Positions 1-5,485 of a stretch of DNA of 6,181 nt are shown here, one piece after another. The DNA is from UBA5868 sp964482025 (GTDB taxonomy: Bacteria; Pseudomonadota; Gammaproteobacteria; Pseudomonadales; Cellvibrionaceae): NCBI GenBank assembly GCA_964482025.1, contig CAYZVN010000124.1:1-6181 (forward strand). Reading direction: 5' to 3'. The translations under genes were made by a program, and so were the position numbers. Position 1 is the first letter of the stretch. Each line of letters begins with the position of its first letter. The notes beneath the pieces are model-generated. The model was given only the letters and a program-made list of their open reading frames with translations, searched no databases and had not been told where the DNA came from.

Positions 1-10
1 GGGAAACAGA

Positions 11-38
11 AAAATAAGGCTAGAGAGTGTTTTTTCAA
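11..38 (-). promoter_or_regulatory. Weak promoter candidate pointing out of the left edge
   Basis: On the minus strand TTGAAA (38-33) and TATTTT (16-11) are separated by 16 nt. Five of six and four of six bases match the sigma70 boxes. It lies downstream of the operon terminator and could drive a gene beyond the window. The region is A/T-rich, so chance is a real alternative. No coding frame is visible in 1-136. Confidence 0.22.
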
Positions 39-129
39 TGTGTTTCGTCACGCAGGTAGAGATACGTTTTTGCCACTGAAGTTCCACCGAAATCGGCGAA
101 TAAGGTGACGCAGAGCGGTGCTGGACTGG

Positions 130-156
130 GCGGGAGAAAATAAAAAAACCTCCCGC
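130..156. repeat. Third copy of the terminator arm, able to form an alternative hairpin
   Basis: GCGGGAG at 130-136 is complementary to CTCCCGC at 150-156, which is also one arm of the operon terminator. The two can pair around the 13-base A/T-rich spacer that encodes the T-run. The middle arm can therefore pair with either neighbour, in transcripts from either strand that cross the region. Confidence 0.5.
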
Positions 157-167
157 AATGCGGGAGG
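137..167 (-). terminator. Intrinsic terminator of the ABC-GldFG-DUF4340 operon
   Basis: On the minus strand CCTCCCGC and GCGGGAGG form an 8-bp GC-rich stem (arms 167-160 and 156-149) with a three-base loop (opening to five if the last pair frays). A T-run follows directly (TTTTTTTATTTT, 148-137). It lies 33 nt after the DUF4340 stop codon. This is a canonical Rho-independent terminator. Confidence 0.92.
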
Positions 168-199
168 CGAAACATAAGAATCGAGAGCCAAAAGACAAC

Positions 200-1204
200 T
201 CAGGACTGGCGCAGTTCCTGAATTTTTGCCAGCGCATCATATTGCGTTTTGGAGAGCCTGAAAGTGTGGTCCCTGTCGCCGCGACGGATATAGTACTGGT
301 CATTTCGGCTGAGCAACTGATAGCGATAATTGCCTTCACTGGTGGTGACTTGCCACTGGATTTTCAGCACCTGATTGTCATCTTGTTTCGTCGCGTCGTC
401 GGTGACCGGCGCATCCAGTTCCGCCTGCTTATCAGCGAGCCCCAACACGGTTAAATCCGCCAGCGCCTTGGCGAAAGACCCGCTGTCAAAGCGCGGTGCT
501 GATGCCTCGCTGGCGTTTTCGGGCGCGGACTCCGCCTCAATTCCGGCCTCCGCCGCTGGCGTCGCGGCCGCCACCGATTCCGGCGTACTCGCCGGCCATT
601 GACCGGCAACTTTTTTGAGAGTGTGCTCGCCAAACTGCAACGCGATTATGTCGCCCTCGGGGCGCAGCAATTGCGTGTCTAACCAACTGTTTTGGTCCGT
701 CGCCAGCGAAAACTCGTCAAGCCTGGCCGAATAAATTTCATCCTCGCCCGGCTTGCGCACATGGGTTTGACGGAAGCTCGGCGAGGTGCCGACCAACAGC
801 GCGTCGACTTCTCTGTCGCCCTGCAAAAAGCGGACTTTGCGCTTGAATGTGTCCTCGGTCACTTCGAAGCGTTTGGCGGCCTCAGCGGTGGTGGCCACCG
901 CCCAACCCCGGCGTAACGCCTCCAGCTGTTTCAGCAGATCATCGACACGACCACCCACCACCGGCAGCCCATCACTCATTTGCCATTGCCCATCCTTTTT
1001 CTGCAGCTCAATCTCGCTGTCTGCCGAGCGAATTTCGATGCGATCCAGCGCCGCGCCGTCCACGCTCAACAGTAGCTCATTCAGCCCAGCAGGCTCGTGT
1101 CCCTGAATATTAAAAAGCACCGCCACCAGCACCAACTGGGCACAGAACAGGCCGGCAAGCCAAGGGATTTTCTTTGATGATGTTTCGATTTTTGACGCGT
1201 TCAT
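200..1204 (-). CDS. DUF4340-family membrane-anchored protein of the ABC/GldG module
   Basis: A 334-residue protein with no known biochemical activity. A single N-terminal membrane helix (about 13-33, preceded by Lys11-Lys12) anchors it, with the rest probably periplasmic. Sequence typical of DUF4340 follows: a strand-rich start (RIEIRSADSEIELQKKDGQW, 55-74), a helix (GRVDDLLKQLEALR, 85-98), then VGTSPSFRQTHVRKPGEDEIY (138-158) and NSWLDTQLLR (172-181). Residues 205-237 are a low-complexity Ala/Glu/Ser/Pro stretch, probably a disordered linker, before a second alpha/beta part (238-334). DUF4340 genes are commonly found directly after GldF/GldG-type transporter genes, so I infer it is an accessory part of the same envelope complex, as its 12-nt distance from the fusion gene supports. 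It is the last gene of the operon: its stop is followed by an intrinsic terminator 33 nt away. Confidence 0.88.
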   Translation of the reverse strand: MNASKIETSSKKIPWLAGLFCAQLVLVAVLFNIQGHEPAGLNELLLSVDGAALDRIEIRSADSEIELQKKDGQWQMSDGLPVVGGRVDDLLKQLEALRRGWAVATTAEAAKRFEVTEDTFKRKVRFLQGDREVDALLVGTSPSFRQTHVRKPGEDEIYSARLDEFSLATDQNSWLDTQLLRPEGDIIALQFGEHTLKKVAGQWPASTPESVAAATPAAEAGIEAESAPENASEASAPRFDSGSFAKALADLTVLGLADKQAELDAPVTDDATKQDDNQVLKIQWQVTTSEGNYRYQLLSRNDQYYIRRGDRDHTFRLSKTQYDALAKIQELRQS

Positions 1205-1214
1205 ATCACCTCCT
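1205..1214 (-). promoter_or_regulatory. Ten-base perfect Shine-Dalgarno sequence of the DUF4340 gene
   Basis: AGGAGGTGAT on the minus strand fills most of the 12-nt gap between the two genes and directly abuts the ATG at 1204. It is complementary over ten bases to the usual gammaproteobacterial 16S rRNA 3' end (ATCACCTCCT). It fixes the start and implies efficient initiation despite the short spacing after the AGGAGG core (4 nt). Confidence 0.8.
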
Positions 1215-1216
1215 GA

Positions 1217-4108
1217 TTAAGCCGCCAGCCACTGCTGATAACGGGCGTCGCGTGAGCGATTTACGTAGTGCATGGCCAGCCAGAGAAGCAACAGCCCCAG
1301 CATCACCAGACCGTAATTCAGGTACTCCCAAAACTCCTGAGTACCGGCTTCCATCGGTTCCAATGTGCGATTGAAATGGCCGCGCGCGCGGATGCTCAGC
1401 AGGCCCTGATCCTCCAAGGACCAATCAACGCTGTTCACGACCAACTGCAAACTGTTGAGATAACTCCCGCCATTAATGCTGCTGAGCATATTGACGATCT
1501 TATCGCTGAGCATATCGGTGGAAGAAAATACCACCAGGCGGGCAGATTCTGCAGAGTGATTGAGCACGACATTGATCGGCTGGCCGCTCTGATTATTGTC
1601 GCCCTCTTCCGTACTTGGCGGTGTTGCCGCTGCCATCAGTGGCGAATCCTGATCGGCGAACATCGAGGTGAATTTTCCCTGCAGCGCCACCGCCAGCAGA
1701 TGGCTATTGCGCTCGCCCGTGGCGGCATAACCTTGCTGCAGTTGCTGCGCGCTGGGCGTCACCCCGGTGGTATCGCCCAACCAGGCGCGCTCGGAGCTGC
1801 GCAGCAACGGTGTCACCGTCAGCCCTGCGGTTTTGCTTTCGTCCAAGTTAATGGGCGACGCCCAGGGCACCGTCACCTGCGGCAGGTCGGCCGTAACCAC
1901 CGAATCACGGTTCAACCCGTCACCGCGCACATCGATAAAATACGGATAATCCACCATATGCATTTCCTGAAAACGCATACCGCCCACCTCGCGCACCGTC
2001 GGCACCGGGAACGCGGAATTTTGCGGATCCATCACCAGCTCGTTGCCCATATTTACGCCCATTGCGGACAACCAGCGCCCGAGTTCGCTGGCATAATTTT
2101 GCAGCGTCATATTGGTGCGGGTGACGTTCGCCGTGAATGGCGACAACGCGGCCACCACCGTACCGCCGCGCATCAAAAATTGGTCGATGGCGAATAATTG
2201 CTTGTCGTCGGTGAGATCAGCGGCGGCCAATACCAGCAGATCGACGTTGCCATCAACGCGGCCATCGGCCAAGTCCTCATCGACCACATTGAGATCCTGA
2301 CTCAACATTTCACGCAGGCCATTAAAGCTCGGTTTATTCGACATAGGCACACCAAAATGCTGCGGGGCACCGTCCTGCGAAGGCGTGACCAAACCGACTG
2401 TGCGAGTGAACCCTTTAGCGAAACGTTTGATCCCCGCCTGCAGCGCATTTTTGAAATTGCCAGCGGTGAAATCCCCGAGTGGAATTTGCATTAATTGATC
2501 GCCCTGCCCCAGCGTCACGTAAAAATAAAACGGCTGGGGATCGATGAGATCGGCCGCCATAGGCGCAAAACCGTATTGCTCGCTGATGCGCTTGCCTTCG
2601 GCGCCACCGTTTGCGTCAGTGTCGATAAACCGGGAATGGAATTTGTCGCCAGCCTGCTGTTTGACTTCCGCAATTTCCGTTTCGATCGCCTTGCGCAGAT
2701 CCACCAATTCTTCGGGCAGGCGACTGTCCGCAGATACATAGGCCGTCAGTTGCACGGGCTGCTCCAGACTGGCAAAAATATTGCCGCCAGACTGGTATTC
2801 ATACAGCACTTTTTTGATCACGCGAGTGACGTCGTATTCCGGATTGCGCAGCTGCACGTTGATGTCGGTGTCGTCGCGAAATTTCACCTCGATTAAATCA
2901 TTAAAACCCAGCACCGCATGTTGATCGCCATATTGCACTAGCACATCAAAATAGGAATTGACCACCGCAGCCTGGTGGCGGTCGTTCACCCGGAAAGGTG
3001 TTGGGTTGATGCCGTAACGGTTATTGGCTTCGTCTTCGACTTCCGGGTTTTGCGTGGGGTCGACAATTTCCACATTGACCCGACCTTTTCCCGCCACCTC
3101 ATATTCACGCAGCAGATCTTGCAATTGCGGCACCAGCGGCGCTAACAGCGGGTGGGTTTTTTGGGTGAAATAACCACGGATTAAAATAGGCTCCTGCAAC
3201 TGGCCAAGGTAGCCGGTGGTGGCAGCGGAGATGGAGTACATATTGCCGCGCGTGGTATCCCAGCGCAGAGCGGGAATCTGGCTCAGCCAAATATTGGCCA
3301 CCAGCATATTGGCCACCACCAGCGCGGTACCCCAACGCCAAATACCATGCCGGCGACGGTTGCCGTCGCTGGCCCAGCGCCCGCGCTCCAGCGCAAAAAT
3401 ATTCAACGCCAAAAATGCGGCCATCAGACTCAGGTAATAATACAGATCGCGCATATCCAGAACGCCGCGCGTAATGGATTCAAAACGCGAGCCGGTACCG
3501 ATGCCGCGCATAATTTCCGCGCTTTGATTGCCGACCAGAGTGGTCAATACCCCGGCGCCAATTAGATAAAAAACGCCAGCGAGCGCCACGGTCAGAATTA
3601 GGCTGACAATTTGGTTATCGCAGCGCGCGGAAATCAATAAACCCATACTGATATAAGCTCCGCCGAGCAGCAGCGCCGCCACATAGCCGGACCATACCGG
3701 GCCCCAATCCAGATCGCCCAAAAAGGACACGGTAAGCGGTAACGGCAGGGTGAGCAGCAGGGCGATGGCAAGCAAAATCCAACAGGCGAAAAACTTGCCC
3801 ACAACAAATTGCCACAGCGGCACGGGCTGCGTCAGAACATGCTCCAAAGTCCCGCTGCGGCGCTCTTCGCTCCACATTTTCATGGTCAGCGCGGCGGAAA
3901 GGAAAATCAGCAGCAGCGGCATCCAGGAAAACAGCGGACGCACATCGGCAATATTGCGCGTGAAAAAGGACTCCACCCAAAAAAATACAAACAGGGAAAT
4001 CAACAGAAACGCGCTCAGAAAAAGCCAGGCAATCGGTGCGCGGAAAAATTGGCCCAGCTCTTTCGCAACAATTTTGCCGAGCGCGCTGGTGGGTTTATTA
4101 CGCTGCAT
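1217..4108 (-). CDS. Fused ABC-2 permease and GldG-type auxiliary protein (GldF-GldG fusion)
   Basis: One unbroken 963-residue frame joins two proteins that are separate in Flavobacterium gliding loci. Residues 1-241 are a GldF/ABC-2 permease with about six membrane helices (near 25-45, 60-79, 100-125, 140-162, 167-190, 222-241) and the family motif MWSEERRSGTLEHVLTQPV at 78-96. After a basic cytoplasmic linker (242-258, many Arg), a seventh helix (260-278) begins the GldG half. Residues 283-410 carry typical GldG sequence (RGNMYSIS, VDPTQNPEVEDEANNRYGI). About 450-770 corresponds to the ABC_transp_aux fold, with a GGTVVAALSPF strand near 648-657. An acidic, low-complexity stretch lies at 826-844, and a last helix (928-948) with a basic tail (RSRDAR) re-enters the cytoplasm. 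The large 283-925 part should therefore be periplasmic. It forms a transporter with the ATPase encoded just before it. The substrate is unknown. The fused form is probably a lineage-wide arrangement, not an assembly error, because the frame is clean. Confidence 0.93.
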   Translation of the reverse strand: MQRNKPTSALGKIVAKELGQFFRAPIAWLFLSAFLLISLFVFFWVESFFTRNIADVRPLFSWMPLLLIFLSAALTMKMWSEERRSGTLEHVLTQPVPLWQFVVGKFFACWILLAIALLLTLPLPLTVSFLGDLDWGPVWSGYVAALLLGGAYISMGLLISARCDNQIVSLILTVALAGVFYLIGAGVLTTLVGNQSAEIMRGIGTGSRFESITRGVLDMRDLYYYLSLMAAFLALNIFALERGRWASDGNRRRHGIWRWGTALVVANMLVANIWLSQIPALRWDTTRGNMYSISAATTGYLGQLQEPILIRGYFTQKTHPLLAPLVPQLQDLLREYEVAGKGRVNVEIVDPTQNPEVEDEANNRYGINPTPFRVNDRHQAAVVNSYFDVLVQYGDQHAVLGFNDLIEVKFRDDTDINVQLRNPEYDVTRVIKKVLYEYQSGGNIFASLEQPVQLTAYVSADSRLPEELVDLRKAIETEIAEVKQQAGDKFHSRFIDTDANGGAEGKRISEQYGFAPMAADLIDPQPFYFYVTLGQGDQLMQIPLGDFTAGNFKNALQAGIKRFAKGFTRTVGLVTPSQDGAPQHFGVPMSNKPSFNGLREMLSQDLNVVDEDLADGRVDGNVDLLVLAAADLTDDKQLFAIDQFLMRGGTVVAALSPFTANVTRTNMTLQNYASELGRWLSAMGVNMGNELVMDPQNSAFPVPTVREVGGMRFQEMHMVDYPYFIDVRGDGLNRDSVVTADLPQVTVPWASPINLDESKTAGLTVTPLLRSSERAWLGDTTGVTPSAQQLQQGYAATGERNSHLLAVALQGKFTSMFADQDSPLMAAATPPSTEEGDNNQSGQPINVVLNHSAESARLVVFSSTDMLSDKIVNMLSSINGGSYLNSLQLVVNSVDWSLEDQGLLSIRARGHFNRTLEPMEAGTQEFWEYLNYGLVMLGLLLLWLAMHYVNRSRDARYQQWLAA
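3291..3318. repeat. 13-bp direct repeat with a 15-bp period inside the fusion gene
   Basis: ATATTGGCCACCA occurs at 3291-3303 and again at 3306-3318, separated by GC. On the coding strand the period is five codons and gives the doubled VANM-LVANI in membrane helix 7 (residues about 264-273). It keeps the frame and looks like a small in-frame tandem duplication within a helix that tolerates hydrophobic insertions. Confidence 0.6.
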
Positions 4109-5042
4109 TTGCCATCCCCTCCGCAGAATTTAATTCACGAAATAAAGTTTCCAGATCTCGCTGCTCGCGATGCAATTGATACAGCTCGCCGCCCGCCTCG
4201 ATGATCTTGCGCGCCAACTCCGCGCTCACTCGATTGGCGGTGCTCTGCTCGGCCAGTTTCACCCGGCACTCGGTGGTATCGCCCTGCGGCTGGCATTGAA
4301 AGCCTTTGGCCCCCTCTAAACCCTGCAAAATCGTTTGCAGGGTGGCCACCGCCAGCGAGGTGCGCACATTGAGAACGCCAGCTTCAGTGAGTTCGTCGAG
4401 GCGTGAATCCAGCACCAGCTTGCCGCTGCGCACCATCAACACCCGGTCACAAACCGCTTCGACTTCCGAGAGAATATGCGTGGAGACGATCACCGTCGTG
4501 GTTGCGGAGAGCGTGCGGATGAGTTCGCGCATTTGCAGAGTTTGGGTGGGGTCGAGCCCGTTGGTAGGCTCGTCGAGCACCAGCACTTTGGGATTGCCGA
4601 GCAGTGCCTGGGCAACCCCCACACGTTGCTTCAAACCCCGCGACAAAGCGGCAATCTTATCCAGCGCCCGACTGCGCAGATCAGTGGCATCCAACACCCG
4701 ACGAATCTCCGCCGCCTGATGCTCCGCCGGTACCCCGCGCAACCCGGCCGCGTATTCCAAATAACTCACTACAGTCATCTCTGGATAGACGGGCAGATTT
4801 TCCGGCAAGTAGCCGATCCGGGATTGGGCGAGTTTGGTGTTCTGAGCCACATCGATATCATTGATAGTAACCGTGCCGGAACTGGGCTCCAGATAACCAC
4901 ACATCATTTTCATGATGGTGGTTTTGCCGGCCCCGTTAGGTCCCAGCAGGCCGATCACTTCGCCCGGCGAAATAGTGAAACTCACATCACGGACAGCGTG
5001 AAGGCTGCCATAGGTGCGGTTTAAACGCTCAACTGTAATCAC
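4098..5042 (-). CDS. ABC transporter ATP-binding protein, GldA/ABC-2 type
   Basis: This 314-residue cytoplasmic ATPase powers the transporter whose permease is the next gene. Visible motifs in order are an aromatic A-loop region (Y11), Walker A GPNGAGKT (34-41), IGYLPEN at 76-82 with Glu81 at the usual Q-loop glutamine position, the signature LSRGLKQR (133-140, in place of LSGGQ), Walker B VLVLDEPT (153-160) with Glu158 as catalytic base, the D-loop NGLD (161-164) and the switch His189 in STH. The Glu81 and LSRG variants are common in GldA-like and other ABC-2 exporter ATPases as I know them, so the enzyme should be active. Residues from about 215 on form the C-terminal extension of this subfamily, with a final helix rich in E, R and L that may contact the partner. 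The gene starts with GTG after a strong Shine-Dalgarno site. Its stop overlaps the next gene by 11 nt, which points to a single translationally coupled complex. Export rather than import is inferred from the ABC-2 family. Confidence 0.93.
   Translation of the reverse strand: MITVERLNRTYGSLHAVRDVSFTISPGEVIGLLGPNGAGKTTIMKMMCGYLEPSSGTVTINDIDVAQNTKLAQSRIGYLPENLPVYPEMTVVSYLEYAAGLRGVPAEHQAAEIRRVLDATDLRSRALDKIAALSRGLKQRVGVAQALLGNPKVLVLDEPTNGLDPTQTLQMRELIRTLSATTTVIVSTHILSEVEAVCDRVLMVRSGKLVLDSRLDELTEAGVLNVRTSLAVATLQTILQGLEGAKGFQCQPQGDTTECRVKLAEQSTANRVSAELARKIIEAGGELYQLHREQRDLETLFRELNSAEGMANAA
4116..4122 (-). promoter_or_regulatory. Shine-Dalgarno site of the GldF-GldG fusion gene, inside the ATPase gene
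   Basis: GGAGGGG on the minus strand lies 7 nt before the ATG at 4108, within the last codons of the ATPase (SAEGMANAA). It supports this start and the 11-nt overlap (ATG to TAA, 4108-4098). Confidence 0.75.
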
Positions 5043-5211
5043 GAGAAAAACCTCCTTTGCGTAACAGAGAATCAGCGCGCTGCGCGCGAATCATGAAGAG
5101 AAGGAAAAACACGAAGGGTAAGAGGAATAGCGGGAAAGCAAATGGTGGGCAGGAGGACGCAGCCCAAACGGCGGCGGTCGAGTGGTTCTGGCATGCGACG
5201 CGGCTGTCCAC
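5029..5211 (-). CDS. Possible 60-aa single-pass membrane microprotein upstream of the ABC ATPase
   Basis: I do not recognise this protein. The frame starts with GTG, has a well-placed GGAGG, and ends with a TGA that overlaps the ATPase start by 14 nt, an arrangement that allows translational coupling. A stop codon (TGA, 5232-5230) lies seven codons upstream of the GTG, so no longer version exists. Residues 24-41 are strongly hydrophobic (FAFPLFLLPFVFFLLFMI) and are followed by a basic stretch (R42, R45, R51, K52), which would put the C-terminus in the cytoplasm. Two cysteines (C7, C21) precede the helix. Against it: the hydrophobic run is encoded by a pyrimidine-rich tract that could give such a protein by chance, and the last codons contain the ATPase Shine-Dalgarno sequence. 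It may be a real small protein, a leader peptide that tunes ATPase translation, or untranslated leader. Confidence 0.3.
   Translation of the reverse strand: MDSRVACQNHSTAAVWAASSCPPFAFPLFLLPFVFFLLFMIRAQRADSLLRKGGFSRDYS
5051..5058 (-). promoter_or_regulatory. Shine-Dalgarno site fixing the GTG start of the ABC ATPase
   Basis: AAAGGAGG on the minus strand ends 8 nt before the GTG at 5042. This decides the ATPase start, since the codon is GTG rather than ATG and the protein begins directly with the typical strand ITVERLNRTYG. Confidence 0.8.
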
Positions 5212-5217
5212 GGCGTT

Positions 5218-5222
5218 CCTCC
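5218..5222 (-). promoter_or_regulatory. Ribosome-binding site of the possible 60-codon leader gene
   Basis: GGAGG on the minus strand lies 6 nt before a GTG codon at 5211. This good spacing is the main reason to consider the following short frame as translated. Confidence 0.35.
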
Positions 5223-5301
5223 ATATTCCTCAGAATGCGTCAACGGAACAACGATGACCCCCTTTTGGGGTTGTGATGCGCTGACTGATTAGGGTATTTA
5301 G

Positions 5302-5329
5302 ACGCCGGACAGCGAGGCCCGGCAGGCGT
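5302..5329 (-). other. GC-rich hairpin in the presumed operon leader
   Basis: Two overlapping stems can form here: ACGCC (5329-5325, read on the minus strand) with GGCGT (5306-5302), or GCCGG (5323-5319) with CCGGC (5308-5304). They share bases, so only one can form at a time. If transcription starts near 5330 this would sit at the very 5' end of the operon mRNA. No T-run follows, so it is not an intrinsic terminator. Its function is unknown. Confidence 0.25.
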
Positions 5330-5336
5330 AACGGCG

Positions 5337-5369
5337 CTTATAGAGTGGGATCGGAAAACAAAGTTTCAA
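5337..5369 (-). promoter_or_regulatory. Weak sigma70-like promoter candidate for the ABC operon
   Basis: On the minus strand a TTGAAA box (5369-5364) and a TATAAG box (5342-5337) lie upstream of the operon. Each box is close to consensus, but the 21-nt spacing is longer than the usual 16-18, so the pair would be weak or would need an activator. Transcription would start near 5330, giving a leader of about 290 nt before the ATPase or about 120 nt before the small upstream frame. I saw no better-spaced pair between 5212 and 5440. Confidence 0.25.
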
Positions 5370-5399
5370 CCAGGAAAACCGTTTCCGGCGGGGAAAAAA
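5353..5399. repeat. Three GGAAAA repeats spaced about two helical turns apart
   Basis: GGAAAA occurs on the plus strand at 5353, 5373 and 5392, that is 20 and 19 bases apart. The first two extend to GGAAAAC and each is followed by GTTTC (5363-5367 and 5381-5385). The second copy forms an inverted repeat, GGAAA-N4-TTTCC, at 5373-5386. The cluster lies upstream of the ABC operon and overlaps the only plausible promoter, so it could be a regulator-binding array or phased A-tracts that bend DNA. No specific regulator can be named. Confidence 0.3.
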
Positions 5400-5443
5400 G
5401 TGGCGGGGTTCACAGCTTTTTATAAAAAGAGCACGTGATGGGG

Positions 5444-5471
5444 GCGGTGCTGGAATTGCCTCCAACACCGC
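5444..5471 (-). terminator. Strong stem-loop just after the GH16 stop codon (possible 3'-end structure)
   Basis: Read on the minus strand, GCGGTGTTGGA pairs with TCCAGCACCGC around a six-base loop (GGCAAT). This gives an 11-bp stem with a single G-U wobble, 14 nt after the GH16 stop codon. Its place and stability suit a transcript end or an mRNA 3' protecting hairpin. It lacks the immediate U-tract of a canonical intrinsic terminator: six T's lie before the stem, and the next T-run (5417-5421) lies about 20 nt beyond it. It may therefore work only weakly, with Rho, or as a stability element. Confidence 0.45.
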
Positions 5472-5485
5472 AAAAAACGCTCGCC

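Noticed and set aside
1268..2197. Plus-strand 309-codon open frame antisense to the fusion gene
   Set aside because: Its translation is rich in His, Gln and Arg with no recognisable domain, as expected for the complement of a GC-biased coding strand. The minus-strand protein there has clear GldG sequence.
4476..5024. Plus-strand 182-codon open frame antisense to the ATPase gene
   Set aside because: It mirrors the ATPase gene, whose Walker A, signature, Walker B and H-loop motifs are in the opposite strand. No domain is visible in the plus-strand product.
5057..5257. Plus-strand 66-codon basic frame in the operon leader
   Set aside because: It begins at TTG with no Shine-Dalgarno sequence and is the complement of the purine/pyrimidine-skewed leader. 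No family is recognisable.
5257..5271. Short ACCCC/GGGGT hairpin considered as a terminator
   Set aside because: The stem is only about five bp and no T-run follows on either strand.
5416..5429. CTTTTTATAAAAAG palindrome considered as a promoter -10 region or bidirectional terminator
   Set aside because: No matching -35 box lies at proper spacing on either strand, and no GC-rich stem directly precedes the T-run. It may simply be A/T-rich spacer.
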